Below, piece after piece: positions 35,916 through 45,335 of a stretch of 64,000 nt of DNA (position 1 is its first letter; each line of letters opens with the position of its first letter). The translations under genes and the position numbers were made by a program. Below the pieces are notes generated by a model. It made no database searches. It was not told the DNA's origin and saw only the letters and a list, made by a program, of their open reading frames with translations. This DNA comes from Pseudomonas sp. R4-35-07 (lineage in GTDB: Bacteria; Pseudomonadota; Gammaproteobacteria; Pseudomonadales; Pseudomonadaceae), in the NCBI RefSeq assembly GCF_003852235.1, contig NZ_CP027732.1:2294001-2358000 (forward strand), given 5' to 3'.

Positions 35916-36098
35916 TCAAGAGCCCGACTTCCGGCCGCCGCCATGGCTGTTCTGCCCGCCTTTACGGCCCGCCTCGGACGCTTTGTCACGGTCATTGGCG
36001 AAGTTGCCGCCCGACGATTGGCCGCCTTTTTTCCCTGCTTCGGATGCTTTTTCGCGATCGTTGGCAAAGTTGCCTGGGTTTTTATTGCCTGTAGTCAT
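35916..36098 (-). CDS. KGG-repeat stress protein, copy 1
   Basis: The 60-residue product has two KGG motifs: NFANDREKASEAGKKGGQSS and NFANDRDKASEAGRKGGQNS. This is the YciG/con-10 family of small hydrophilic, Gly-rich proteins induced in stationary phase, desiccation or conidiation. ATG at 36098 has GGAGAAC upstream. It is nearly identical to the 58-residue protein at 51228-51404, and the upstream sequence is also alike (shared TTAGTTGCCC and GCCGCTTCGTATAA blocks), so promoter and gene were duplicated together. Confidence 0.85.
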   Translation of the reverse strand: MTTGNKNPGNFANDREKASEAGKKGGQSSGGNFANDRDKASEAGRKGGQNSHGGGRKSGS

Positions 36099-36397
36099 GA
36101 CAGTTCTCCAGTCGCTAAGTTAGCGTTTCGTTAGTTGCCCGTTATGGCAGCGGGCATCTATTCCGATAGCGACGCCAGCAGAAATGTTTTACTGATTTTT
36201 ATAACAGGCGACGAACGGCAGATAAGCCGGGAAAGTTGTACAAGTTCGCCGTCTTAACGCCGCTTCGTATAAGTTTTTCCCGTTGCTGCGTGCCGGCAAT
36301 AACAGCGTTCACGCCATTCGTCTTTTTCGTTGCACTTGAACTCCATGGGCCGGCTCAAACGAGGTTCCCCCTCTTTGTGAACTGGAGATTTTTTGCC

Positions 36398-36622
36398 ATG
36401 AACCATGACCCATCCAACTCACAGCACCGACCAGTTGAACCGCTCGATAAGCCGAATGACGATGGTTGCGTGATCGGCACCGCCGGACGTGACGAAGACC
36501 CAAACGCAACCACTGACTGGGACCACCCCGACAGCCATGCGACCGCTGTCGAGGCCACCGTGACGCCGCCTAACGGCACGCCCGGGATCGACACCGTTCC
36601 AGAAGCGGATGATGCCAGCTGA
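36398..36622 (+). CDS. Small hydrophilic protein of unknown function
   Basis: The product is 74 residues, acidic and rich in Asp, Pro and Thr, with no hydrophobic span or Cys pair. ATG at 36398 follows CTGGAG; the open frame extends upstream to 36236 without a good start. It is divergent from KGG copy 1 and next to manganese catalase, so a stress role is possible. No family is recognised; it is probably disordered. Confidence 0.6.
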   Translation: MNHDPSNSQHRPVEPLDKPNDDGCVIGTAGRDEDPNATTDWDHPDSHATAVEATVTPPNGTPGIDTVPEADDAS

Positions 36623-36781
36623 GCAGCAGCGCCGCCGTTTCGCTTGTTGTACAACGGTTAACCGCTCGTCGTGATGCGCAAATTAATTTTGAAATTTTTC
36701 ACGCGCCGCTCGCTTCCCATGAAAGGTAGGCGCGCATTCCCAAGATGCCGCCACTTTCAGTAAGCCTGAGGAGATTTGTTG

Positions 36782-37666
36782 ATGTTCCTACATAACAAGC
36801 GACTTCAATACACCGTACGTGTGGCCGAGCCCAACCCGGGTCTGGCGAACCTTTTGCTCGAGCAATTTGGCGGAGCTCAAGGTGAGTTGGCGGCCGCATC
36901 CCGTTATTTCACCCAGGCCTTGGCTGAGGACGATCCAGGGCGCAAAGACCTGTTGATGGACATCGCCACCGAAGAACTCAGCCACCTGGAGATCGTCGGC
37001 TCGATCATTGTGATGCTCAACAAGGGCGCCAAGGGCCGAATGGCCGAAGGCGTGGAGGAGGAGGGCGAGTTGTATCGCTCACTCAACGGCGCCGGCAATG
37101 ATTCCCACATCACCAGCCTGTTGTACGGTGCGGGGGCGCCGCTGATCAACTCGGCCGGGGTGCCCTGGACAGCGGCTTACATCGACACCATCGGTGAGCC
37201 CACGGCGGATATGCGCTCCAATATCGCCGCCGAAGCACGCGCCAAAATCGTTTATGAACGGCTGATGAACGTCACCGACGATCCAGGCGTGAAAGATGCC
37301 CTCGGGTTCCTGATGACCCGTGAAATTGCGCATCAGATGTCCTTTGAAAAGGCTCTGCATTCAATTCAACCGAATTTCCCCCAAGGCAAGTTGCCAGGCA
37401 AGCCGGAGTTCACTCAGGTGTACTACAACATGTCCCAGGGCGCGGAAGACCTGCGTGGCCCTTGGAACCAGGGCGAGGAATGGGAGTTCGTGGAGAGTCC
37501 GCAACCTGCGGTCGATGGCGGTGATGGCATGGCCAGCGTGCAGTTGGACGCCGACGACGAAGCGCTGCTGAGCGCGATGAAAATCCGCACCGCCTCCGAC
37601 CCTACCAGCGACCCCACCACCGGCGCTGACCTGGGCGCGGGCCTTCAGCCCAAGCCTGAACTTTGA
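36782..37666 (+). CDS. Manganese catalase (ferritin-fold)
   Basis: The product is 294 residues. Four-helix metal ligands are visible: E35 (GGAQGELAAASRYF), E65/H68 (ATEELSHLE), the Glu in AEARAKIVYERLM and the His in TREIAHQMSFEKA. It converts hydrogen peroxide to water and oxygen with a dimanganese centre, without haem. ATG at 36782 has GAGGAG eight bases upstream. A strong terminator follows at 37675, and a DUF892 ferritin-like gene comes next; together they fit an oxidative-stress group. Confidence 0.92.
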   Translation: MFLHNKRLQYTVRVAEPNPGLANLLLEQFGGAQGELAAASRYFTQALAEDDPGRKDLLMDIATEELSHLEIVGSIIVMLNKGAKGRMAEGVEEEGELYRSLNGAGNDSHITSLLYGAGAPLINSAGVPWTAAYIDTIGEPTADMRSNIAAEARAKIVYERLMNVTDDPGVKDALGFLMTREIAHQMSFEKALHSIQPNFPQGKLPGKPEFTQVYYNMSQGAEDLRGPWNQGEEWEFVESPQPAVDGGDGMASVQLDADDEALLSAMKIRTASDPTSDPTTGADLGAGLQPKPEL

Positions 37667-37674
37667 TGCGCGCC

Positions 37675-37705
37675 AGCCGCACGCCCAGAGGCGTGCGGCT
37701 TTTTT
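37675..37705 (+). terminator. Rho-independent terminator after manganese catalase
   Basis: AGCCGCACGCC-CAGA-GGCGTGCGGCT forms an 11-base stem (37675-37700) followed by TTTTT. Confidence 0.85.
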
Positions 37706-37729
37706 ATTGGCTTGAAGAGGAGTAACAAG

Positions 37730-38239
37730 ATGGCGACCCCACAGGAAAACCTGCTCGACTGGCTACGCGATGCCCATGCCATGGAGCAACAGGCCGAGAA
37801 AATGCTCAAGGCACAATCGGAGCGACTGGAACATTACCCGAAGCTCAAAGCCCGGATCGACGAGCATATTCAGGAAACCCTCGGCCAGCAGGCGCTCATT
37901 GATGAATGCCTGGCGCGCCTGGGCGGCAGCGCGTCGACCTTGAAAGACATGGGCGGCAAATTGATGGCGTTCGGGCAGGCGGTTGGTGGCTCACTGATGA
38001 GTGACGAGGTGATCAAGGGCGCGATGGCCGGCTATGTGTTCGAAAATATGGAGATTGCCAGCTACACGGCGCTCATAGCGGCCGCGAAAGTAGCCGGAGA
38101 CGCCGAGACACAAGCGGCCTGCGAAAAGATCCTGCCCCAGGAAATTGCAATGGCCGAGTGGCTCCTCGAGCATCTGCCCGAGCTCACCCAGGCATTTCTG
38201 GAGCGCTCTGCAGCCCCCGATACACAGGCCAAACGCTGA
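37730..38239 (+). CDS. DUF892 ferritin-like protein (YciE/YciF type)
   Basis: The product is 169 residues, all helical, with MATPQENLLDWLRDAHAMEQQAEKML, the DUF892 opening. Glu/His residues in each of four helices (EQQ, EHIQETLGQ, YVFENMEIASY, EIAMAEWL) could bind a di-iron centre. The family is induced in stress in enterics next to YciG-like KGG proteins; here KGG genes lie 1.6 kb away. GAGGAG precedes ATG 37730. Confidence 0.88.
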   Translation: MATPQENLLDWLRDAHAMEQQAEKMLKAQSERLEHYPKLKARIDEHIQETLGQQALIDECLARLGGSASTLKDMGGKLMAFGQAVGGSLMSDEVIKGAMAGYVFENMEIASYTALIAAAKVAGDAETQAACEKILPQEIAMAEWLLEHLPELTQAFLERSAAPDTQAKR

Positions 38240-38244
38240 GATTG

Positions 38245-38273
38245 CACGCGGCGCCCCGCCGGCGCCGCGCGTG
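38245..38273 (+). terminator. GC-rich hairpin after the DUF892 gene
   Basis: CACGCGGCGCC and GGCGCCGCGCGTG pair with one bulge around a CCGCC loop. No T-run. Confidence 0.5.
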
Positions 38274-38346
38274 ATTGGGCGCAGCCTCGCACTCCGCTGC
38301 ATTTTCACGGTCAATGGATCACGCACCACTTATCTGGAGGTGAACC

Positions 38347-39972
38347 GTGGACACAAAGAAAAAGCCCACAGTCGGCGGTGAGGCGTTGGCAGTGCTGTCT
38401 TCCGACCGTAAAGACCTGTTCTTCGCCGCCATGCAAGCCAGCCACAGCGCGATGATCGTGACTGACCCCGCGCAGCCCGACAACCCGATCATCTTTGCCA
38501 ACCCGGCGTTTCTTGCGCTGACCGGGTTTGAGCATGACGAGGTCATCGGACGCAATTGCCGGTTGCTGCAAGGGCCAGAAACCGACAAGAGTGCCCTGCG
38601 GCAGGTGCAGCGTGCGCTTGAGGGCCACCATGAGGCCTGTGTCGAGGTGCTTAATTACCGCAAGGACGGCTCGACCTTCTGGAATGAGATATTCATCTCG
38701 CCGTTGTTCAACGAGCGCGGCCAACTGGTGTACTTTTTTGCCTCCCAGCTGGACGTGAGCCGGCGGCACGACGCGGAACTGCGCGTGCGCCGCGTCCAGG
38801 ACCTTGAAGCGCTGGGGCAACTGACGGGTGGCATCGCTCATGACTTCAATAACCTGCTGCAGGTGATGGTCGGGTACCTGGAGCTGATCCAGCAGAGCGC
38901 CAAGCGCCCCGGCAGCGACCCGCAGCGCATCGTCAACAGTGCCAGCCGTGCCCGGGCGGCCGCTGAAAAAGCGCAAACCCTGACCCAGCAATTGCTGGCG
39001 TTTTCGCGCAAGCAGCGGCTCGACAGCCGTGTGATCAATCTGAACAGCGTGTTGAGTCGGCCCGACTTCAGGAGCGTACTGCATGACGTCGAGCTGCACA
39101 TAGAACTCGCCGACGATCTGTGGAACTGCTGCATTGACCCTGCCCAGGCAGAGCTGGCGGTGCGGCACTTGCTGTCGAATGCCCAGGATGCATTGCAAGG
39201 GTGCAGCGAGCCAGCAGTGACGGTTAAAACCCGCAACGTCCAAGTGCCGGGCGAGGTCGGTGCTGAACGTGATGGCCTGGCTGAGGGCCGCTACGTCAGC
39301 ATCTCGGTGTCGGATAATGGCAGCGGCATCGCCGAGGGTATTCAGGATAAAGTCATGCAGCCGTTCTTCACCACCAAGGAAGAAGGCAAGGGCTCGGGTC
39401 TGGGACTGTCGATGGTGTATGGCTTCGTCAAGCAATCGGGCGGCACGGCGCGGATCCATTCCTATCCCGGTGTCGGTACCACCATACGTCTGTACTTTCC
39501 GGCCGATGATAGTCAGCCCTGGGTCGAGCAAACATCCGCCACCGCCTCACTGCAGGGCCACGAGAACATCCTGATCGTGGAGGACCGGCCCGACGTGGCC
39601 GAGTTGGCCCAAGTGATCCTGTCTGACTACGGTTACCGGACCGGCATCGCGCACACCGCCGCCGAAGCATTGAGCATGCTCCAGAGCGTCCCGTATGACC
39701 TGGTGTTCAGTGACTTGATCATGCCGGGCGCGATGAATGGGGCGGTACTCGCCCGTGAAGTATCGCGCTTGTATCCGCACATCAGGATCCTGCTCACGAC
39801 CGGCTATGCAAAAGACGCATTGGAGCGCGCGGAAATACAGGTGCATGAATTCGAGCTGATTCAAAAGCCCTATCAACCCACGGACCTGCCTCGAAAAATC
39901 CGCGCGGTGCTGGATGCCGGATCTACGGGGACAGCCGACACGGTCAGCGGAGTACTGCCAGCGACAGGTTGA
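38347..39972 (+). CDS. LOV-domain blue-light sensor histidine kinase with C-terminal receiver
   Basis: The product is 541 residues. Residues about 25-140 form a LOV domain with GRNCRLLQGPETD; C71 is the flavin-adduct cysteine. A HisKA domain follows (phospho-acceptor H165 in LTGGIAHDFNNLL), then HATPase (SDNGSGI, GKGSGLGLSMVYGF) and a receiver with D456 (LVFSDLIMPG). Blue light should switch kinase activity; hybrid LOV-HK-RR proteins are known in P. syringae. GTG start at 38347 has GGAGG seven bases upstream. It follows the catalase/DUF892 genes, suggesting a link between light and peroxide stress. Confidence 0.93.
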   Translation: MDTKKKPTVGGEALAVLSSDRKDLFFAAMQASHSAMIVTDPAQPDNPIIFANPAFLALTGFEHDEVIGRNCRLLQGPETDKSALRQVQRALEGHHEACVEVLNYRKDGSTFWNEIFISPLFNERGQLVYFFASQLDVSRRHDAELRVRRVQDLEALGQLTGGIAHDFNNLLQVMVGYLELIQQSAKRPGSDPQRIVNSASRARAAAEKAQTLTQQLLAFSRKQRLDSRVINLNSVLSRPDFRSVLHDVELHIELADDLWNCCIDPAQAELAVRHLLSNAQDALQGCSEPAVTVKTRNVQVPGEVGAERDGLAEGRYVSISVSDNGSGIAEGIQDKVMQPFFTTKEEGKGSGLGLSMVYGFVKQSGGTARIHSYPGVGTTIRLYFPADDSQPWVEQTSATASLQGHENILIVEDRPDVAELAQVILSDYGYRTGIAHTAAEALSMLQSVPYDLVFSDLIMPGAMNGAVLAREVSRLYPHIRILLTTGYAKDALERAEIQVHEFELIQKPYQPTDLPRKIRAVLDAGSTGTADTVSGVLPATG

Positions 39973-40840
39973 GTACCAGCACCAGCAGAATCGAGCATCC
40001 AAATACCCTGCGCGCCCAGGCGGGCGGGTCCGTCAGGCGCGTGGCGCTGGCAGCGAGCGCCATCCAGTAACCGCAGAACCCGAGCATCAGCGCGAAGTAC
40101 ACGGCGTTCATCTGCGCAACCACGCCCAGCGCCATGGTGCTGGCGAGGAATGCCAGCATGTACGCGTGTATCTGTCGGTGGGCCTCGGGCAGGCTCAGCA
40201 GGGGCAGGCGCGCGGCGCGAAAGTCCTCGCGACGCATCACGGTGATGGCATGGGAGTGAGGCATCTGCCAACAGCAGAACACCAGCACCAGCAGCATCGC
40301 CGTGGCGTCGAACCGACCGCTTACCGCGCAATACCCGATCACCGGCGGCATTGCCCCGGAAAGGCTGCCAATCAGGGTTGCCCAGTGGGAGCGCCGCTTC
40401 AGCCAGTAGGTATAAACGCCTGCATAAACGACCAGCCCAACCAGTGCCAGGGTGCAGGCCAGCATGTTGCTGCCAGCCCACAGCAAACCGAAGCCGATGA
40501 CACCCAGGGCGATGGCGTAGCTGACGGCGGCGGGCACGCTGATGGCGCGCAGTGCCAGCGCGCGGTGGCACGTACGCACCATGCGTCGGTCGATATCCCG
40601 GTCGGCACAATTGTTGATGACACAGCCGCAGCCGATCACCAGTGCGGTGCCAAGCAGGGTGGCCAGCAAGTGGGCGGAATTCGCCAGATGGCCGCTGCCC
40701 GCGAGGAAGTAGCCCCCCAGCACCGACGCGAGATTGCCGAAAATAATCCCCGGCTTGGTCAGTTGAACCCCTACATTGAACAGCCCCAGCCAGTGTTTCA
40801 GTGCGCCAGCATGTTGTGATGAATACTGTTCATGATCCAT
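39944..40840 (-). CDS. cyoE: Protohaem IX farnesyltransferase (haem O synthase) CyoE
   Basis: The product is 298 residues with about nine spans and the UbiA-type motifs: KPGIIFGNLASVLGGY and NNCADRDIDRRMVRTCHRAL (the Asp-rich DxxxD site). It converts haem B to haem O for the bo3 oxidase. ATG at 40840 overlaps cyoD by 43 bases, so the two are coupled. Its 3' end overlaps the LOV kinase gene on the other strand by 29 bases. Confidence 0.95.
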   Translation of the reverse strand: MDHEQYSSQHAGALKHWLGLFNVGVQLTKPGIIFGNLASVLGGYFLAGSGHLANSAHLLATLLGTALVIGCGCVINNCADRDIDRRMVRTCHRALALRAISVPAAVSYAIALGVIGFGLLWAGSNMLACTLALVGLVVYAGVYTYWLKRRSHWATLIGSLSGAMPPVIGYCAVSGRFDATAMLLVLVFCCWQMPHSHAITVMRREDFRAARLPLLSLPEAHRQIHAYMLAFLASTMALGVVAQMNAVYFALMLGFCGYWMALAASATRLTDPPAWARRVFGCSILLVLVLNLSLAVLR

Positions 40841-41136
40841 AGCGAAAGTCCTACCAGCAGAAGGATGATGACCGCCGAGAAAATCAGCGCAATCAGGTTC
40901 CAGCGTTGCTCCTCGGCGGTATCCAGATGCAGGAAGAACTTCAAGTGGACCACGATTTGTATCGCGCCCAGCGCCACCACCAGCCAGGCGGTGGTGGTGC
41001 GTGGCAGTGACGGGAACATCACCATGGCGAACGGGATCAGGGTGAGCAGCACCGACACCAGGAAGCCGACCAGGTAGGAGCGGCTGCTGCCATGGCTGCT
41101 ACCTGCGCTGCTGTGAACCGAACTTTGTTTGTACAT
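40798..41136 (-). CDS. cyoD: Cytochrome bo3 ubiquinol oxidase subunit IV CyoD
   Basis: The product is 112 residues with three spans and an N-terminal Ser-rich tail; 'LPRTTTAWLVVALGAIQIVVHLKFFLHLD' is typical of CyoD. It assists assembly of the oxidase around the Cu(B) site. It sits between cyoC and cyoE in the operon. Confidence 0.95.
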   Translation of the reverse strand: MYKQSSVHSSAGSSHGSSRSYLVGFLVSVLLTLIPFAMVMFPSLPRTTTAWLVVALGAIQIVVHLKFFLHLDTAEEQRWNLIALIFSAVIILLLVGLSLWIMNSIHHNMLAH

Positions 41137-41137
41137 G

Positions 41138-41752
41138 TCACACCACCCCCAACAGATAGACCACGGTAAAGACGCAGATCCACACCACGTCCAGGAAATG
41201 CCAGAACAGGCTCAGGCAACTGAGCCGGGTGGCGTTGGTGCTGGTCAGGCCACGCTGGTGCACCTGCACCATCAGCACCGCCATCCACACCAACCCCGTC
41301 AGGACGTGCGCGCCGTGGGTGCCGACGAGGGTGAAGAACGCGGTCAGGAAGCCACTGCGGTCCGGCCCATGGCCCTCTGCAATCAACTGATGGAATTCGT
41401 TGATTTCCATAGCGATAAACCCGGCGCCCAGCACGAAAGTGAGCCCCAGCCAGCGCAGAACCTGGGGCTGCTGGCCACGGTTCATCGCCAGCATCGCGTA
41501 GCCGTAGGTGATGCTGCTGAGCAACAGCAGCATGGTTTCAGCCAGCACATAGGGCAGCTCGAAAATGTCCGCACTGGAAGGGCCGCCCGCGACACTGTCG
41601 CGCAACACCGCATAGCCGGCGAACAAGGTCGCGAACAGGATGCAGTCGGTCATCAAGTAGATCCAGAACCCGAACAGGCTCAGGGAACCGGCGTCTTCAT
41701 GCCCTTGTTCGTGGGTGTGGGCGATGTCTTTTTCGATCACGATATTGGACAT
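41138..41752 (-). CDS. cyoC: Cytochrome bo3 ubiquinol oxidase subunit III CyoC
   Basis: The product is 204 residues with five spans. [25 protein letters not shown] and [14 protein letters not shown] are the standard subunit III signatures. ATG at 41752 (MSNIVIEKD) is preferred over 41761. One base separates its stop from the cyoD start. Confidence 0.95.
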   Translation of the reverse strand: MSNIVIEKDIAHTHEQGHEDAGSLSLFGFWIYLMTDCILFATLFAGYAVLRDSVAGGPSSADIFELPYVLAETMLLLLSSITYGYAMLAMNRGQQPQVLRWLGLTFVLGAGFIAMEINEFHQLIAEGHGPDRSGFLTAFFTLVGTHGAHVLTGLVWMAVLMVQVHQRGLTSTNATRLSCLSLFWHFLDVVWICVFTVVYLLGVV

Positions 41753-41757
41753 AAGAG

Positions 41758-43737
41758 TCAAGCCTCTGCCAGGTCTTTGAGACGGGCCGTTTCGATGCGC
41801 GCCACCTCTTCTGCGGGCACGAAGTAGTCAGTGTCTTCGTCGTAACTGCGCACCACGAACGCAACCACCGACGCCACCAGACCGAACGCCGCCAACCACC
41901 AGATATGCCACACCAGGGCGAAGCTGCAGATCAGCGCGAACACACTGATAACCAGGCCCGACGCGGTGTTGCGCGGCATATGGATGCTGCGATAGTCGGT
42001 GTGGCTCAGGGTGCTCACGCCGCGCTCCTTCATGCCCCAATAGGCGTCCAGGTCGTCGACCTTGGGTTGCTCGGCGAAGTTGTACACCGGCGGCGGAGAG
42101 GAGGTGGCCCACTCCAGCGTGCGCCCGTCCCACGGATCGCCGGTGAGGTCGCGATACTGGGGGCTGTGGCGGTTGCGGATGCTGACGAACAGTTGCAGTG
42201 CCTGAGCGGCCACGCCGCAGAGGATGATCGCCACCCCGACCAACTCCAGCAGCAACCAGGGCCGCCATTCCGGGTTGTCGAAGTGGTTGAGGCGCCGGGT
42301 CATGCCCATGAAGCCCAGCACGTACGACGGCATAAAGGCGAAGTAGAAGCCGATCAACCAGCACCAGAACGCGATGCGTCCCAGCTTGTCGTTCAAGCGG
42401 AAGCCGAAGGCCTTGGGGAACCAGTAGGTCAGGCCCGCCATGTAGCCGAAGACCGCGCCGCCGATGATCACGTTGTGAAAGTGCGCGATCAGGAACAGGC
42501 TGTTGTGCAGCAGAAAGTCGGCGCCGGGAACTGCCAGCAGTACCCCGGTCATCCCGCCGATGCTGAAGGTCACGATAAAGCCCATGGTCCATAGCATCGG
42601 GGTTTCAAAGCGCACTCGGCCACGGTACATGGTGAACAGCCAGGTGAAGATCTTCACCCCGGTCGGCACGGCGATGATCATCGTCATGATGCCGAAGAAC
42701 GCGTTGACGTTGGCCCCCGCGCCCATGGTGAAGAAATGGTGCAGCCACACGATGAACGACAACACGGTAATCGCGATCGTTGCCCATACCAGCGACACAT
42801 AGCCGAACAGCCGTTTACTGCTGAACGTGGCGGCAACCTCCGAAAACACCCCGAACGCCGGCAGGATCAGGATGTACACCTCCGGATGCCCCCAGGCCCA
42901 GATCAGGTTGACGTACATCATCGGGTTGCCGCCGGCTTCGTTGGTAAAGAAATGCATGCCCAGGTAACGATCCAGGCTCAGCATCAGCAGGGTGGCGGTC
43001 AGGATCGGAAACGACGCCAGGATCAACACCGAAGTGCAGAGCGCATTCCAGGTGAACACCGGCATCTTGAACAGGGTCATGCCTTGGGTACGCATCTTCA
43101 AAATCGTGACGAAGAAATTCACCCCCGTCAGGAGCGTGCCTATGCCGGATATCTGCAAGGACCAGATGTAGTAATCCACCCCCACACCGGGGCTGTACGC
43201 TAACCCGGATAACGGCGGGTAGGCGACCCAACCGGTTCGCGCAAACTCACCGATCCCCAGTGAGACGTTGACCAACGCGGCACCGGCCACGAACAGCCAG
43301 AAGCTCAGCGCGTTGAGAAACGGGTAGGCCACATCGCGTGCGCCGATCTGCAACGGCACCACAACGTTCATCAAGCCGACCACGAAGGGCATGGCCACGA
43401 AAAAAATCATGATCACGCCGTGGGCAGTGAAAATCTGGTCGTAATGCTCCGGCGGCAGGTAGCCCGGCCCGCCACTGGCGGCCATGGCTTGCTGGGTGCG
43501 CATCATGATCGCGTCGGAAAAACCGCGCAGCAGCATCACCAGTGCCACGATGATGTACATGCAGCCGATCTTTTTATGGTCCACCGAGGTGAACCACTCG
43601 CGCCACAAATAGCCCCATTTGCGCTTCCAGGTAATGGTCCCCACCATCGCCACACCGATCAGGCCGATAATGGCCAAGGTGTACATCACGATGGGTTCAG
43701 TGGTTGGAATCGCGTCCCACGACAGTTTTCCGAACAT
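41758..43737 (-). CDS. cyoB: Cytochrome bo3 ubiquinol oxidase subunit I CyoB
   Basis: The product is 659 residues, the haem-copper oxidase catalytic subunit. The cross-linked His/Tyr motif is in [16 protein letters not shown], the Cu(B) His pair in WLHHFFTMG, and the haem ligands in [13 protein letters not shown]. It oxidises ubiquinol, reduces O2 and pumps protons. Translation of cyoC begins just downstream of its stop. Confidence 0.97.
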   Translation of the reverse strand: MFGKLSWDAIPTTEPIVMYTLAIIGLIGVAMVGTITWKRKWGYLWREWFTSVDHKKIGCMYIIVALVMLLRGFSDAIMMRTQQAMAASGGPGYLPPEHYDQIFTAHGVIMIFFVAMPFVVGLMNVVVPLQIGARDVAYPFLNALSFWLFVAGAALVNVSLGIGEFARTGWVAYPPLSGLAYSPGVGVDYYIWSLQISGIGTLLTGVNFFVTILKMRTQGMTLFKMPVFTWNALCTSVLILASFPILTATLLMLSLDRYLGMHFFTNEAGGNPMMYVNLIWAWGHPEVYILILPAFGVFSEVAATFSSKRLFGYVSLVWATIAITVLSFIVWLHHFFTMGAGANVNAFFGIMTMIIAVPTGVKIFTWLFTMYRGRVRFETPMLWTMGFIVTFSIGGMTGVLLAVPGADFLLHNSLFLIAHFHNVIIGGAVFGYMAGLTYWFPKAFGFRLNDKLGRIAFWCWLIGFYFAFMPSYVLGFMGMTRRLNHFDNPEWRPWLLLELVGVAIILCGVAAQALQLFVSIRNRHSPQYRDLTGDPWDGRTLEWATSSPPPVYNFAEQPKVDDLDAYWGMKERGVSTLSHTDYRSIHMPRNTASGLVISVFALICSFALVWHIWWLAAFGLVASVVAFVVRSYDEDTDYFVPAEEVARIETARLKDLAEA

Positions 43738-43739
43738 TG

Positions 43740-44663
43740 TTACCGCTCCTCAGCCAGCAGACTCGGGTGTTGATCGGCGCGCGTTTCAACGCCGCTCACG
43801 GGTGCGCGCTTGGGTTTATTGGCCTTGTTCATGCCTTCGTATTTATTGACGATGTCCAGGAACAGCCGCTCCTGAACCGCCGAGTAGTAGGTCACCGGGT
43901 GCTTGATGGTGGGCTTAGCCAATTGCGCATAGCTCGTCTGGTCCAGCGGCGTTGCCGCGCCCTTGACCTTGCTCACCCAGCTTTGGAAGTCGGCGGGGCT
44001 CAGCGACAGGGTAGAGAAATGCATGTCGGAAAAACCGGGGCCGTTGTAGTTGGCGGCGATGCCCTTGAATTCGCCGGTTTCGTTGGCGATCAGGTGCAGC
44101 TTGGTCTGCATGCCGGCCATGGCGTAGATCTGCCCGCCCAACGCCGGGATGAAGAAGGAGGTCATGGCCGCGTCGGAGGTGATGGTGAAGCTCACCGGCG
44201 TGTGCACCGGCAGGGCCAGTTCGTTGACGCTGGCGATACCCAGGTCGGGGTAGATGAACAGCCACTTCCAGTCAGTGGCCACCACTTGCACATTGATCGG
44301 CGGCGTGTCCGAGTCGAGCGGGCGATAGGGGTCGAGGGCGTGGGTGGTTTTCCAGGTCACCCAGCCCAAGGCGATGATGATCAGCAGCGGCACGCCCCAC
44401 ACCACCGCTTCGATCTTGTGGGAGCTGGCCCAGCGTGGCGAGTAACGCGCCTTTTTATTGGTGGCACGGTAGCGGTAGGCGAATACGAACATCAGCACGA
44501 TCACCGGCACCACCACCAATAACATCAGGCCTGTGGCGAGGATAATCAGGTCGCGTTCATCGGTTGCAACCTGCCCCTTGGGATTGAACACCACGAGGTT
44601 GCAGCCGGTTAATAAGAAAGTGCTGGCGAGATAGGCCAGGCAATAACTCATCGTTCGTTTCAT
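43740..44663 (-). CDS. cyoA: Cytochrome bo3 ubiquinol oxidase subunit II CyoA
   Basis: The product is 307 residues. A lipoprotein signal ends in LLTGC (C21), two spans follow, then a cupredoxin-fold domain with [26 protein letters not shown]. Cu(A) ligands are absent, as in quinol oxidases. ATG at 44663 has GGAG upstream. It is first in cyoABCDE; the promoter must lie within 44664-44888, shared back to back with the small gene at 44889. Oxygen-responsive control is known for cyo in pseudomonads, but I see no clear ANR site. Confidence 0.95.
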   Translation of the reverse strand: MKRTMSYCLAYLASTFLLTGCNLVVFNPKGQVATDERDLIILATGLMLLVVVPVIVLMFVFAYRYRATNKKARYSPRWASSHKIEAVVWGVPLLIIIALGWVTWKTTHALDPYRPLDSDTPPINVQVVATDWKWLFIYPDLGIASVNELALPVHTPVSFTITSDAAMTSFFIPALGGQIYAMAGMQTKLHLIANETGEFKGIAANYNGPGFSDMHFSTLSLSPADFQSWVSKVKGAATPLDQTSYAQLAKPTIKHPVTYYSAVQERLFLDIVNKYEGMNKANKPKRAPVSGVETRADQHPSLLAEER

Positions 44664-44888
44664 GCCTTGCTCCTGTCGTGAAAACATCCGTGATTGCGCT
44701 GTCGAACAATTTGAATGGGGCCCTCAGGGGTTGGTTTAACAAAATGTTACGTCGCCTGACGAACGGTTTAACAAGCGAAACGCTAATGAGGCTTCTATAA
44801 AGTTCGCCTTGGAAAAAACACGGAATCCCTGCTAAAGAGTTCAGGTCTTAGTTGAAAGACCAACCCTTAACGGTCTTGGAGAACAGCT

Positions 44889-45203
44889 ATGTTCATTCGC
44901 GGCAATACCTATAACGCCTGGGCCGCAAAAGCACTGGACGAAGAGTGCTTTACCCAGGAAGTGGAAAACGGCTGCCATATCGAAGTCAGGGCCCGCGAGC
45001 GGGAGGATGCCGATATCGAAGTGCTGCTGTGCGTTTACACCGCTACGGGCCAATGTGTCGCTGAGCGCACCAAGCAGTTACCGGGCGCGGAGTGGACAGT
45101 GCATGACGCGCTCAAGCGTGGTATCGACCAGGCCGAAAGGATTGCCGGGGGCGAATCCGGTCGATTGCCCTGCGCCGACGCACACGGTCACGACGACGAC
45201 TGA
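44889..45203 (+). CDS. Small conserved acidic protein, copy 2 (intact)
   Basis: The product is 104 residues, MFIRGNTYNAWAAKALDEECFTQEVENGCHIEVRARERE..., rich in Glu, Arg and Asp, with three Cys. ATG at 44889 has GGAG seven bases upstream. It is the intact version of the gene at 3634. It precedes an APC permease gene in both places, so the two probably work together or share a transcript. Family not recognised. Confidence 0.75.
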   Translation: MFIRGNTYNAWAAKALDEECFTQEVENGCHIEVRAREREDADIEVLLCVYTATGQCVAERTKQLPGAEWTVHDALKRGIDQAERIAGGESGRLPCADAHGHDDD

Positions 45204-45335
45204 CGAGGCGCCTGCGCTGGATTCGCACGAATAAAGGAACTTTGGTGACGCGGGCATTTTCCATTGTAGATAGCCCTGCCTCAGCCGGCCCGTGCCGGCT
45301 GATCGCTGAACGCAAACCGCCGCCAGAGCCGCCCC

